A stretch of 64,000 nt of DNA from NCBI RefSeq assembly GCF_001640805.2, contig NC_066852.1:11020194-11084193 (forward strand). Reading direction: 5' to 3'. A program made the translations under genes and the position numbers. The number at the start of each line of letters is the position of its first letter. Position 1 is the first letter of the stretch. A model generated the notes under the pieces. The model saw nothing but the letters and a program-made list of their open reading frames with translations, was not told where the DNA came from and searched no databases. Of the stretch, positions 1 to 12,828 are shown piece after piece. This DNA is from Lates calcarifer (Eukaryota; Chordata; Actinopteri; Centropomidae).

Positions 1-415
1 GTAATTAGGTGTAAAAAATAGATGAATCATGTACATGAACCCGCTAAACTCTTTCGCTTTGTTGCTATACAGTGTGCTTAATTCTTAGAGTAAGCATACA
101 ATATACATGCTATTGTATATGTGACTGTCTATTATTAATTGTCATTTTGTATTGCTGGGGTGTCCTTGTGTCTTCCCTTGTTACTATCAACAGTCCAAAA
201 AACATTGTAGAAAACATTACATTGTGCTTTAAATCAGTATGCAAATAGACATTAGAGGAAAAATAATAGCTATAAACCAGATGAAGAGTTGGGCTTTGCT
301 AGAAGAAACCATAAAATAGACATATTTACTTTAAGAAAAATAAAGAGAAATGGGGTAGACAGAGTAGACAGCAGATAAGCGCGTCTTCACCCTACATCAC
401 TATGCCTTTTCCATC

Positions 416-435
416 TGTGTGTGTGTGTGTGTGTG
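416..435 (+). repeat. (GT)n microsatellite
   Basis: About ten GT units in the first intron segment, followed by AGATGTGTACGTGTGTG. Confidence 0.9.
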
Positions 436-2499
436 AGATGTGTACGTGTGTGTTAAGTTTGCACTCTAGCCGTGCATTTTTATCAGTCCTGCTGAGGGTT
501 GCCACTCATCCATTATAATAAGGAATATTCCTTTTGGGAAAGAAAGAGGTTCTGTTCCAGATTAAACATAGCTGCCTTGGCCTCTACCCATGGAACTGAG
601 AAAAAAATAGCTCGTCCATCTCAGGCTTGCGCTTAAGAACAGTGTCCCTTTTGCCCCCTTGTGTAATTGCAAGAGCTTATAGGGAGCTAAAATTTTGCCC
701 TCTGCTCCTCGTTAAACCACCACTTGTAAAAGCACTCAAGCGTGGATGCAGCACATTGCAGCTCAACGTTCCCAGACAATGATATAGATTTCCTCTACAA
801 AAGAACAATTGAAAGGGTTGTCACAAATTTGTCCATTGTCACTGGGTCGCTATCATTTCTCTGTTAATTGCCATCATTGTAATAGAATATTAGATGCTCT
901 GCACTGAAAAAGGAGTGTTGATGAAAGGGCAGTGCCAGCCGAGTTTTCTCCTTGACCGTGACCCTTATCTATCATAATGGTAATGATAATAATAACGTGA
1001 TACTCCATTGATCCCTGTAGAGATTTTTTTTTATTTTATTTTTTACCCCCTTTACCTCGTCCACCGTGAGTGAGGCTGTGGTGCAGGTTCAGCTACAGAC
1101 TGCTGCCCCCAGAGAAAGCAGGGATTCAGCCTCTTGCTCTGAGACACTTAAAGAAAACGGATGCTTGCCAACAAGGGGGCTTAAAACTGGATCCTCCAGT
1201 TAAACAGTGGCCTCTCAACTCAAGATTTCTTTCTTTTTTTGTGTGGAGTGTATTGGTATAGAAGTGGTTCATATCACCTGTATTTATTGTGACTCTGGAG
1301 GTTTGGTTTGTGCCAACAGATTATGTTTATCTGACACACTTGCCAATATTGAGGTAGGGGTTTTTGTGATTTATAGCCAAAGAGCTCTTCTTCATGTTTA
1401 TAATAAATCTGTCCACTATTCCATTGAGTATTTTGTTAAATATGTGTAACAATTTTTGAAATAGAGAAGTCTCATAGAAAGTCCTGCCTCCTACTGCATG
1501 TTTTCTATATGTCAGGTCCATATACATAATTGGCAGGGATCCCCAAGCACCAGCTGCTGGCTAAATCCCAGATGATTTACATCTGTCTGGTTATTGCTTT
1601 GATATATCCTACTGAAGTCACATTTTGAAGGGGGGAAATCTAATGAGTCTATTGACTGGACAATGTAATGAACGAAATGTTAATCAGCATGAGCAGTCCT
1701 GCTCTTTGATTTTTTTTTTTTTTTAGTTTAACCAGGTTTCATTTTCCTATCCTGACGAGTGTGATTCTCTTTGTGTGCTATGATGGAAGTTAAGTTGCTG
1801 TAGATATGCTCCAGTTGTGCAATAGAGAATGTTTAGACAAATAAACTGTTGATTGTGATGTTGTTAGTTGGACTGAGCTTTTTTCATTACGCACCAACTG
1901 CATATCTCACAACACATTGTGCAGAATTGTGTTTTGGATGACAATAATTCATACTACAGTGATTCAGTTGGAATTATAAATGTAGGCTATTTTTTTCTAC
2001 TTGAGGTATTTATACCAGGATTTGTTTCAAGTTAAATTCACCACATATTGACAAAATTGTCAGTAGAAGTAAGCAAGCTCTTCAGAATGATCTGCTCTTT
2101 TAAGCATCACTTGTTGAGGCCATGCAGATAGCACAGACTGTGTCGTGCTGTTGGCAGGGTGAGCAAAAATCTCAGTAATCCTTGACACCAAAACTGACAT
2201 CGAAATTGCCCGATAACTACTCACACACACATATAGTGCAGTTCTTTCCTCTTATGTAAAAGTGAAGTTCACAGTCAAGCGTAGCGGATGAAGGTGAGAA
2301 TGAAATCTCTATGCACCAAATACTGAAACGAACCCCACTAGGTCACAAACAGGCCCCAAAGCCTCAACAAAAGGATGGACGGGACTGGTCCCAGGTCACT
2401 ATCTGTGGCTCACATGTCCGTTCCTTTGGCATCAGATATGATCTATATCAGTGTCACCCCCAAATTGCAGGAAAGCTCCTCTGCTAGCCTTCAGCCGTG

Positions 2500-2700
2500 G
2501 GCTGAATGTAAATGTGCATTTGACACCTATCTAAATCGCTGTCATAATTCATTTCCAGAGCTCTTAAATCTCTCCCTGTCACCTGGCACCTCTGCTGTTT
2601 TCCTGTCCAAAAACAGAGCACATTAGCTTTTATTGATGCCTTTGTCCTTTGATACATAATTCATCATTCAGCGGTCTTTTTTTGAATTATCATGTGTTTT
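2500..2700. promoter_or_regulatory. candidate conserved non-coding element
   Basis: Non-repetitive sequence with the 10-mer CATAATTCAT twice (2543-2552 and 2655-2664) and a CCTTTGAT TCF/LEF-like site between. The call rests on composition and motifs only; conservation was not tested. Confidence 0.3.
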
Positions 2701-4407
2701 TCTGAGGTCGCTCAAACATATGGATTGATACAGACAACGAGGTTGCACCTGGTGTGGAGTAAAGTCTCATGTTATATGACAGGAACAGGAAGTCTTTTTT
2801 TCCCAGGATGTTAGATCAGCGTGATATAGAGCTTCATTGTCATGTCTTAAGTTGTTTCTGTTGGTTGTCATCAAATTTTAACTCCCAAATCAGGTACTGT
2901 ATGGCTTGCAGCACAAGCACATAGGAGGTACAATGTACAAATGTTTTTATACAGTGTCACAGGATTCATCTGGGGTCATCTGACATATGCCACTCAGCTC
3001 CAGTGCTCACGTAGTCACACACAAACAACCAGGAAAATAACAGACACAAGCAAACATGGAAGACAAAGACCAAGTATGGTCACCTTTTAGCTTCTAAAAA
3101 AGTTAACTCACAGTATTCAAAACTAAGTGCAGACTGTAAACTTTCCAAAGCTGCGGTTAATACTGTGGGAACACTACTAATCTATCAAACCACCTACCTG
3201 GAAAAGACATTAAACGTTCCCACTGGCACTCCAGCACCAACTTTTGAGGCTGTAGCTGGCCTGCAACCAAAGGGAAACTAAAGGAATGCTTTAGGAATAA
3301 AACACACAATAAAATCAAATCGCTGGATTCCAAGAAATTTTAAAGACATTGTGAAGCAATAATATCTCTTAAACTTACTCGTTCAATTCTTCCACTGAAA
3401 CTGTTTCGCTTCACTTCACAACACACCCACTCCCATAACATTGCCAGCCTCCCAGTACTGAAAAGTTTAAATTGGTATTTGACTACCACATCTACTTCCA
3501 CTATCACTGTTACTACTTTTACTGCTACTACTGCTACTGTCACAACTGTTACTGTTAAGTGAGATCAGTTGCATTCAGGCTAACTTTATTACACATTTAG
3601 AAGTGGAAAGTCATTTGTCTTGTTCATTTGATGAACACGGATAGTATAAAAGAGATCAGATTTTTTTTTTGTCTTGGTTTTAATGTTTGTCTTTTTTCAC
3701 CTTGTAGAAGAGTGAGGATAGCCTCACAACTATTATTACTCATTTATTTAATGGATTTATAATTTTAGCTAACACCTGCTGAATCAAATAGCGATGTGCA
3801 GAGTGGGATTGAAACAGAAAAAGGGCACCAGTATGAAATCGCTACCTTCTGAATTGTGAGTAAAAGTTAAATTGCTGGAAAGACAACAATTCGCATACCT
3901 AATATACTCCTGTCAGCCCTTTCTTTAGGAGTAGGTTATTTAGTTCAGATGTGTTTGCTGCAGGTTTAGTTAAAGCTGCCCGGCCTTCTGCCCCCCGACT
4001 GTCTTCTACCAGCCTTCTCCTTTTAAGTGGTCATGGACTGTTCCAGTGCATATACCACAGCGAAATAGACTTTTGCTCTTTTCTTCATTGTCACAAAAGG
4101 CCAGGCACTTCGCTGGAGTTCCCATTCCCCTTTTACATAGTGATAAGACAGCCATTATCCTTTGAACCTTTCTTTTCACCGAGCCAGGAGAAAAGGAAGA
4201 GTGAAAGAGAAGGAGGAGGAGGACAGAGAAAGATTTCTTCCCTGAGGTGAGCCTGGCTTCACCTCTGTGTGGTGGGCTTTTTTGTGAGCAGTGAAGAGGT
4301 CCTTAACCTTCTATCAGATGGAGGCACACAGTTGTGTTCTGCTTGAATAACTACATTGAAAAGCCCTGAAGCACGGGAGATGGTTCTATAGACTCTGCAA
4401 GTGGCAA

Positions 4408-4483
4408 AGAGAGAGAGAGAGAGAGAGAGACTGGGTGTCAGGGAGAGAGAGACAGAGAGAGAGAAAAAGGGGGGGGGGGGGGG
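4408..4483 (+). repeat. (GA)n followed by GA-rich sequence and poly-G(15)
   Basis: About 23 nt of pure GA at 4408-4430, then interrupted GA, then 15 consecutive G at 4469-4483. The whole purine tract is a candidate for triplex or quadruplex formation. Confidence 0.9.
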
Positions 4484-5079
4484 ATTGTATTGTATGACCT
4501 GCTGGAGTGTGACCCTCACATGATGTGCACATTTTTTTTGTTAAAGTGCCCATCAGTGCTTTTGTGAATCGGTGTTCTTTGTTGTTGACAGGATGGTCCT
4601 CCACTAATAATGTCACATCAACACAGTTCACACATTTATGTAATACACTTCCATTAATAGACCTCACTTCATTTTACAAAGTAGCAGTCTTTCTGCTGTC
4701 AGCCTGTAAATGACTTTACAGTAGCAATACTATCAATGACAGAGTACAGATATCTGAATATCTTGTTGCATGAGGGGGGTTGATGGCTGATGATAATATG
4801 GGCTGCAAGCCAGTCAGATTTAATGTAGACACAAGATCATTTGTTTACCTAGCAACAACAACAAATTAAGTGATCATAGTTGTTGCTAACAACACAAACA
4901 TATTACATACTAGTACAGGAGTCATAAATAGTGTTGTGTTCTATCCATTATTTTTGCAGGTGCTTGTAGGTATCATTTTACATTTTGATGAGTTTCATCT
5001 CTACACCAAATCATAGGATAAACTCGACAAAATAGTTGCTAATCAATAACAGTTGTCACAACAGTTGTGTTTGAAGAAA

Positions 5080-5560
5080 ACAAAATATTCTCTGCCGGCC
5101 ATTTTGTCTGCGCTCCTGCTGATGCATGCAGTATGGAGACTCTTTTGGCTGTTTCAATATTACTGATATTAGATGACAGAAGTCAAAAGCTATAAATTTC
5201 TGTCTCCCGTGTAAATGATCACAAGCTGTCAGCGGCGCTTGTCAAATTAAACGCTTACCATAGTTGGTAAACATGCCGTTCCATCTTCGCTCTGCGGTGG
5301 AGCTTTCACGCTGTCAAAAAGCAGAGACGTTATAAAATGTTTCTGCTGTTAGGAGCTGAAAAGTTTTCTCACTTTTAATTCTGGGACAGTGTAATTATCT
5401 GGCTAGGTACTGAATGTGACAATGGAGTTACTGTACTGCAAAGAAGAAAAAAAAAAAAACAAGCCAAAAGTTTCTCTGTGTTCTTCACACTCAGGCAATG
5501 AAATCACAACCCCCGCGCTACAAATTCAAGTTATCCTACTTCCTGTCACTTTAATGTGAT
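5080..5560. promoter_or_regulatory. candidate conserved non-coding element
   Basis: Complex sequence free of simple repeats apart from a poly-A. It has facing TGTCA sites (CTGTCAGCGGCGCTTGTCA, about 5226-5244) that suit MEIS/TGIF-type TALE factors, and a small palindrome TTACCATAGTTGGTAA. Regulatory function is inferred. Confidence 0.3.
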
Positions 5561-5755
5561 TTTCATTAGACGGCCTGGCATGAGACAGAGGTTAGGTTAC
5601 GTGACATTATAAATGTTGGTTTATAAAACTGTAGCTGCAGGTGATATTGCTTGGCAGATGTTTATTTGTACACAACTTTTATATGTTTTCCCACCGTACA
5701 GTCATCAGATAGCACATTTTTCAGAGACACAGAAAACTTCATTATTGTTGCTGCA

Positions 5756-5782
5756 TTTTTTTTTTTTTTTGTGTGTGTGTAT
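5756..5782 (+). repeat. poly-T followed by (GT)n
   Basis: Fifteen T (5756-5770) run directly into about six GT units. Confidence 0.9.
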
Positions 5783-6923
5783 GTGTTTGTCTGCCGCGTC
5801 AAGAGGGAACAGTTTGGGGAAATTAACAACTTTGTTCATGGTTTTACTGCAGTGCCACAGTTGTAGGGCCTGGTGAATTTATTCTCACACTTGACAATTA
5901 ATTTCTGTTTTGCCTTCAGATTGTTGCCGTTTGACTTCACATAGACTGCCTGCCTTAGTTTTTCCTCCTAGTGTGGGCATTAGTAAGTGATGTTTTATTC
6001 AAGACAATTGATGGAGCAATTCCTGCCAGTTAAACTAGACAACACAATTTGCACTGCTCACTCACACATGACACTCTCTACTCAGTGCAACACATATCCC
6101 ACGCACACTCTTTGTAATAAGGTGGTGTGCTTAACCTCTTCTGCAGCATCCACCTGTAGGCTCAGATTCCCCACCCACTTCAGGTACTTAGAGTTTTGTG
6201 TACTGTTAAATCTACCTATACTGTGTATATAGGTTACTTCAAATCCATATGACTGTTGCCAGCTATATTTGGAAATTGGGAAATATTTTTGGGGAGGTGC
6301 AAATAAAAGGCCTGAGTGCCGCATGTGGCCTGTAAGCCGTGCAATGAGTAACCGGGGCCTGCAAGCTGTGCCAACGTCTTGTGTGCCAAATGTGTGGCAA
6401 GAGGGTGGCATGAACAGTGTGCCAGCACTAGTCTGCCTGGCTGCCAGGCACTTCTCTTTATCCAATCAGACAGTTCGGCTTGAGTGAGACCCCTATTCTT
6501 GTCTCTTCCTATCTCCTCCCAAAGCTTTGTCACCCTCCCATGAAAAACACAGGCGCATGCTTGTGCGCACACCACTTCCCACACCACCCCCCCACCCCCA
6601 CCTGCACAGCATCATCAAGCCGCCTCGGTACACCGTTACACTTACCTAGAGACCATAACCAGGGAGCAAATGGTGCAGAGTGTTCCCTCTTTGTTTCTGT
6701 CTGCTGCTGCTGCTCCCTGCTCCTCTGTCCTTTTTTATTTCCCTCCCAAGACAAAATCACAGGCTAAATGAGCATGCCTCACTCTGTTTTTTAAACATTT
6801 CTTCAGAGTTACGGGGAGCCGACAGAGTGTCTAGAGGTCTGTTTTTCAGGGATGTGTGAAGAAAAAATGCTGTCTGTCTGTGTGTGGCTTTATTGGACAT
6901 GATGAGCGATGATAATATTGGCC

Positions 6924-6942
6924 GGGGGGGGGGGGGGGGGGG
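6924..6942 (+). repeat. poly-G(19) tract
   Basis: Nineteen consecutive G, preceded by GGCC and followed by CTGCTGCC. It is quadruplex-prone and liable to sequencing error in length. Confidence 0.9.
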
Positions 6943-7425
6943 CTGCTGCCACTGCAGCTGCAAGATGAGGAAGGATCCCTTTTTTCTCACGCTTGCTCAG
7001 TGGAATGGGTCTATCTGTCACTCTCCCCAAGACCGGACATCTGTGTTCATCAAAATAAACATATTGTCCATTCAGTTCTCCATTTTTTTCCCCTCCGCTT
7101 GTCATTATTATTAATTTTCTCTCTCCTATTGCTACATTTCACTCACATCTTTGCCACGTTTAATCCGGACAATGAGTAAGGGAACTGAGATTGTGTAAAG
7201 TGCTATAGATAGGAAAAAGGTAACCTGACAGTAATCATGTGACCGCAGAATGATTATGTTGGAGCGAGGTGCTTAGAAAGAAATACTTGTAAAGCAACGA
7301 GAATATACGTATTCTAAGAGTAATTACAGTGAGCAGATGAGAGGTGATTCAGCGGTGAGAAAATGACATGAAGTACTCGCTGAAAAGATCAAACTAAAGT
7401 CAGAACTTCTTTTTTTGTCTTCCAG

Positions 7426-7474
7426 GTTGACGACGCCATGCTTATGTTTGATAAGACTACTAACAGACATAGAG
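7426..7474 (+). CDS. msi2: msi2 exon: RRM2, strand beta-2 to the start of RNP1
   Basis: The exon follows a strong acceptor (T-rich tract, TCCAG) and is followed by the consensus donor GTAAGT at 7475. Read from its first base it gives VDDAMLMFDKTTNRHR plus one base, so it starts in phase 0 and leaves phase 1. This is the Musashi RRM2 segment just after FGK and runs up to the arginine that opens the RNP1 octamer. The D of VDD is, from memory, the state in MSI1; human MSI2 has VED. At 49 nt it is a very small exon beside a 36.3-kb intron. Skipping it would shift the frame and destroy RRM2. I am confident in the boundaries because the neighbouring exon completes the split glycine codon. Confidence 0.95.
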
Positions 7475-7689
7475 GTAAGTGCACAGCTTTTGTTCTCTTT
7501 CCCTCCATTTTTTGCTCTGTCTCTTTGAAAGGTGAGAAAATAGTCATTTTATGTCCTTTCCCCATGAGATAACACAGAACAGTTCCATTTCACATGATAT
7601 TAGGTGTACCATCTGTTCAACAATGGGAGCGTGTCAAAGTAATCAATAAGCTGGTACGGTGTTTAGAATGTTTGAGCATTAGATGGTGT

Positions 7690-7733
7690 TCGTGTGCATG
7701 TGTGTGTGTGTGTGCGCGTGCGTGCGTGTGTGT
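7690..7733 (+). repeat. imperfect (GT)n/(GC)n microsatellite
   Basis: GT units with CGCG and CGTGCG interruptions, about 215 nt after the donor of the 49-nt exon. It is the same orientation (GT) as other arrays in this intron, and no AC array lies at the other end, so no end-to-end bridge is predicted for this intron. Confidence 0.9.
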
Positions 7734-8618
7734 CTTATGATGATGCTGGTGTGAGTGTTTCAGAGAGGTGCTTAAAGGGTGTAAAGATTGTGAGATGGTG
7801 GGTGCTGTGCAGTCAGATAACAGCATCAGATAAGGCCCAGGAGAAGCACTGACTTTATCTCCCTCTCTCATCGGCTCCTTATCTTAGATGAGGGGGACGT
7901 TTCTCTCTCAAGCAGAGGACTTTCCAAAGACAGGTTTCCTCCCTGCACCACAATGCGGTGTTGTGTGTTTAAGGCGAGCGGCGAGCTCACAGGCCCGGCT
8001 TAAACCACCGATAAGCGCAGGTAGGCCTGTCACTTATCCCAAGGCCCTGCGCGATGGCTATTATTGGCTATGAATCCTCACACAGAGTACGTTCAAGGAA
8101 CTTTTTAGGAGACAGACTGTCCCCGGCTGTGTATGCCTCCATGTATCATTGTGTGCGTGAGCGGTCGACAGGCACTGACAGGTATTTCCACAAGAAAAAG
8201 GAGCAGACACTTCTCTGTTTGACACACCAGTCAGCTCACTTGTAGGCAGAGCTGGCATCGCACCATCTCACTGAACTGGGCTGAGCGCTGTTTTGCCATA
8301 AAGATGTAAACATTTTTTTGCACTCAGCGACTCATCCTCTTGATGTGTATAAATGTTTAAGTACAGTTGGCATGGATTGAAAGCTTCATCGTTTTTAACT
8401 GCAAACTCTCTCCCTCTATCTTTTCCTACTGTATCTGTAACTGTGTGTGTACTCTGCATGTGTGTATGCTGTGCACTGTGCAGACGCACTCTTTGAGTCT
8501 GGTAAACAGTTTCTAAGTGTGGAACATGTGAACTATAGTGGAAGTGATCTATGGCTTTGAGGGGATTTTGATCTGTAGTGACAGAACCCAGTGTGAGGTC
8601 TACTTTGAGACGAAGGCT

Positions 8619-8625
<7 letters not shown>

Positions 8626-8660
<35 letters not shown>
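8626..8660 (+). repeat. (CT)n followed by (CA)5
   Basis: A compound microsatellite: about 25 nt of CT and then ten of CA. Confidence 0.9.
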
Positions 8661-8661
<1 letters not shown>

Positions 8662-10084
8662 TTTCTCGCTCGTCTTTCTCTTCTGTCTGCTGCACTGCCA
8701 GCCCTCTGTGGAAGGGGATGGGCGCCGCCACGCTCAGGGAGTGTGTTAGGCATTTGCCTTTGGGCAGCAAAATGCCCTTCAAATGAAGACAATGATGGAG
8801 AAACAGCCTCCGTGGCAATTTTTCTGATGACAGCGGACGTATTCGTATTGAGTGTGACACTGAGGCAGGAGGCAGGTGCAGTCCTTCCCTCCTTCCAGGT
8901 TCTGTTTCTTCGAACTAGCATTTTGATATTTTGTTCCAGTGGGAATTTGAAACAGTAGATATTCACCGCTTTCATCTTAAAAACACAACAGGTCTTCCAG
9001 ATGAAACGCATAGAATATTACAGACCCATAAGAAAACATGAATAATTCATCTGAGCCATTGGTGTGATTGTGTAATATTAATGGCTCAGCTGCCCCGTGA
9101 CCACAAACGAAAAGGACACTGAATATGTTATCAGTGAAACCAGTGCCTGGGCCCCACTTTACCACTCCCCCACCGATCTAGTGATGGGCATCTGGCATTC
9201 CGCAGTCCAAATCAATTCCCCACCTGTGTTCATTTTTTATCTTACAGATTGATTCATGAAAAAATAATTCCTGGTTTTTCTGCAGCGGCTGCAATAGGAA
9301 TAACACATTCTTTATTTAACAATCTCAAATCTTACACATTGCAGTTCTTCTAAAACCATGTTGCCTTTTCTATAATTACAAGTCCCCAAATTAACAGTTC
9401 ACTTTGTGACTGTAATGCCTCACAAAGCACTGTAAGAAAACCTACATTTCTAATAACTTATACAATGTTCTTTTTTTTTCTTGATAATCTTGAATGCTGT
9501 TATACCTGGAACACACACGTACTGTACTTTACTAGTGTGATGTCTAGTTTACATATATAGTTGCCCAGGAGGAAAATGTCCGTGCAGTCAGAGCATTTGT
9601 TGGTTATTATGTGTTATTATGTCAACGTTTATTGGTTACAAGAGTAACACTTATGCTATAAGCAATTAAGCACAGTGTAGAGAAGACACTACACACTTAC
9701 AGTATATTATGGAGATGCACAAAGTAAAATAACTCCCTCAAAGAAGAAAGAACTGGCTATCAGATCACAGCAGTTAAAGGTGATCTCTTATTTTATTTGC
9801 TGTGGCTCACACTATGACTTCACATCACCTCATTTGAATGTTATCTCTGTGCCCTCTTATTTTTCCTATTAACCTTTTTTTTACATAGAGGCTGTATTTT
9901 ATATTAGGATAATGCATTGTATTTTGTTTGTTTATTGTGTATGAGATGCATGATCAACACTTGATTGTAAGTGTGTTTTCTTTGGGGCTGTGGTGAATTG
10001 GATAGAGGACAAACGTCACACTCCACTAGTAGCAGCATTGTCCTTCAGACGGTCCCTGGGAGGCTGGCGAAACGACAGCCAGAG

Positions 10085-10290
10085 GAGACATTCTCTACCC
10101 TTCTCGTTTTCTCTGCTTTTTTTTTTCCTTTTTTGTCTCTATCTCTCCCAGTCACTCAGTCTTATTCTTTCTTCCTTTTCTTTTACACAGTTGCACTATT
10201 TCTGTCCCACACCATTCTCCCCAAACCAGGCCTGTCTTCGCCACACCATCTCCTCCCGTTTCTCTCGTCTTTCTCTCTCTGTCTCTCCTG
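10085..10290 (+). repeat. pyrimidine-rich block
   Basis: About 200 nt dominated by C and T (CTCT, TTTC and CCTTT runs) without a fixed unit. Open frames here are composition artefacts. Confidence 0.7.
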
Positions 10291-12439
10291 CTAGAGGACA
10301 CTCGCTGTAAGCAAAGCTCCTCACAAAGGCGCACGCTGCACACCATCTCCTTGGCATTTAAAGGAGTAGAATACGGCCAATTGTGTTGGAAATTGAACTC
10401 TCTAAAGCCTCCCTTCCCACTGCAGCAGTTCATTGTGGGTGAGTTCAGTGTCTTTGGTGAGCAGCTGGGGCTGTCCAGAGGTTGATGCCAGAGGGCGCCT
10501 ATTGTTCCATGTTCTACCGCAGTGTCCCCACCACTCCGCCTCCCTTCAACACTCTTTTCTTCACCTGACACTCATTTTGTGACAGAAAAGAGAAAATCAG
10601 GAATGTGTACATTTGTAATCACGTGTATTATTCTTTTTTCTTTTCTGGATGGTTTATTCAGTAGAGAAGGAGGTCTAGATTACAGTGTGTGTACGTGTGC
10701 TCCAAAACACACATCAGGCTATGTCCTGGGACAGAACCACGAGCACAGCAGTCACACAGACTACACATAACCAGTCGTCATTCCCAACACCCTCAAACAC
10801 GACTTCACGTGCCACCGCTGGATGACAGGACGAGCTATACGGGTGGGAAATAAAAGCTTTTGGAATAGCCCTGAGTCAAAATCATTCTGTCATCCGCTGC
10901 CTACTCCCGTCCTGCAGGCTGACATATGATCTATGATCTGAAATGTGATTTTACTGTCAAACACAATTGGTAGTGCCAAGGAGAGTGTTGCTGAGGTGAG
11001 AAAAATGGCATCTCTTAGAGGAGGGAATGGAGACTGTGATGAAAGAGAGTGGCAGAGTGGCAAGTTATCATAATCTGCCAAAGCAGCTGGGTTTAATTCG
11101 TAAGGATAAAAAAGTACAATAGATGATAGATGAATTCTTTGTCTTGCCACCGATACGCATCCTTTAATAAGTGCTACTTTGCCACACCATAATTAGCCCT
11201 TCTTCTCCACCACATTACCACTCTCTTCATCAAAACATCTCTGTAGCATAATTTCACGCACATAATCTACACAGGACCTTTTCAAGGGGAGATATATAGT
11301 ATAGATATACACTCCCTCTGATTTGATTATTCACAGGCAGCTTCTCAGCATCATGCCTAATCCACATGAATCCAGAAAAGATAAGTATATACAATGCAAA
11401 TTAGTGCATTGCAATCCCAATGCTAAATTACTCTCTTACAATTAGAAGTAGCTGATTAATTGGGTCAAAACTGCACACCACAGTGATTGTTTGATTCATG
11501 CTCTGCACTCCTAAAAGAACCAGTGTCAGCCCTGCAGTTCTCATCAAGTTGTTAGTTTTCAACAAGTTTTTAGTTAATTACTGAGCAGAAATATTGAAGG
11601 TGGCACCTATATCTATTTTGGGTGATACTCAGGTTCTCTCTCACCTTTTTAATTACACCATTAAGAAAGATGATGAAATCCTAGTGTAACTTTCTTTCAT
11701 ATTGTTTTACAATAGTTTGTAACCAGACAGCACCCATTAGGGTAGCTTTATAATGACTGTGTGTGACTGATTGTAAGCCAAATTCCTTCTTTATTTGAAT
11801 GATGCAAGTAATAGTAATGTGCAACAGTGCTGGGGACCAGGATAAAAAAAAATGGAGGCTGGATTGTTTTAGTCACAAGGCTGCTTTGTACGAAAGAGAG
11901 CCACTGAGCGAGGCACATATTAGAAGCCATGTTCCTGGAGAAGAAGGGGATTCTTGGTTTTTGTGCAAGGACGGGGCCAGGGCTGTGTGAATTTGTGTAT
12001 AGGCCTTTTTTTCTATGGGCTTAAAGGGCTGGTTTTCTTCTTGGCAGACGAACAGAAGGCTGCATTGTGTGTGTCTGTAATCTCTTTACCTGGATTGGCA
12101 GCAAAGCTAGCAAGTGCAGCTCCCAGTGTGGAATTGGCACCGAGGAGTCAATGTCACACTGAGCGAGCTGCCTTCCAAACAACCAGAAACTGGTTGTGCC
12201 TCTGTGAGGCTGTGTGTGTGGATGCAGCTTTTTTTTTCCCTAAGTGTATGCCTAAGCCTACAAATATGCAACACTGTCCAACTGTCTAACAATATCATAT
12301 TATTATTTAGTGGTTGTGGTATTTTTTGTTGTGTGTCTGTGTTTGTCACAATTTCAAAACTATGCTTTAGACAGTAGAAGTCTTTGCCCTAAGATACACA
12401 AGCTCATACAGTAACAAAGACTTGAGTGGTATTAGGTGT

Positions 12440-12620
12440 CATTATACGCCAACTATTTGACATAAATTCGCCTCTCCCGCCTCACTGGGCGAGAAGAAAA
12501 AAATAATTGGCCTCATTATCTTTCATCTCTTTGGCATATTACATTCATTATTTTATACAAAGACTGCCAGTATGAGTCCTGTAACCTGGGAAGCAGCGCT
12601 GCGCCTCCACAGGTTAACTG
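12440..12620. promoter_or_regulatory. candidate conserved non-coding element
   Basis: Unique sequence with AATAATTGGCCTCATTATC homeodomain-like sites and balanced composition, just before the poly-G tract. Inference only. Confidence 0.25.
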
Positions 12621-12767
12621 TTGCTCCCTGAAAAGCCCCGGTGTTTGACGTCACCACAATGCCTCATCAGCCACCGGTGCTAGGGATTGAACATGGCCGA
12701 CTGAGCAGAGGATGTCTGTCTGCAAAGTGATTGCTGGCTCATTGACTGAGTAGGAGAGGAGGGGAAA

Positions 12768-12828
12768 AAAAAAAGGGGGGGAAGCGAGTGGGGGGGGGGG
12801 GGGGGTGGGGGGGGGGGGGGGGGGGGGG
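12768..12828 (+). repeat. poly-A/poly-G purine tract with about 39 near-continuous G
   Basis: A run of A is followed by G7, GAAGCGAGT, then G-only sequence at 12790-12828 broken by a single T near 12806. This is the strongest quadruplex candidate in the window. Confidence 0.9.

Larger units (their letters stand above)
1..7425 (+). other. msi2: msi2 intron (3' part, upstream of the 49-nt exon)
   Basis: No exon was found here; the expected preceding coding sequence, the first half of RRM2 ending in FGK, is not visible. The interval holds a short (GT)n at 416-435, an imperfect tri/hexanucleotide run of the TACTGC type near 3505-3556, (GA)n at 4408-4430, poly-G at 4469-4483, poly-T plus (GT)n at 5756-5782 and poly-G at 6924-6942. 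Two blocks, 2500-2700 and 5080-5560, look like regulatory non-coding sequence. It ends in a strong acceptor with a T-rich tract and TCCAG at 7421-7425. I see nothing specific in the remainder (roughly 1-2500, 2700-4400 and 5800-6900). Confidence 0.8.

Noticed and set aside
6082..6587. Overlapping minus-strand frames of 117 and 127 codons
   Set aside because: Neither resembles a protein I know, and they overlap one another in different frames, which is typical of chance openness.
12683..12692. GTTCAATCC B-box-like sequence on the minus strand
   Set aside because: The flanks do not form a T stem and no other tRNA element is present.
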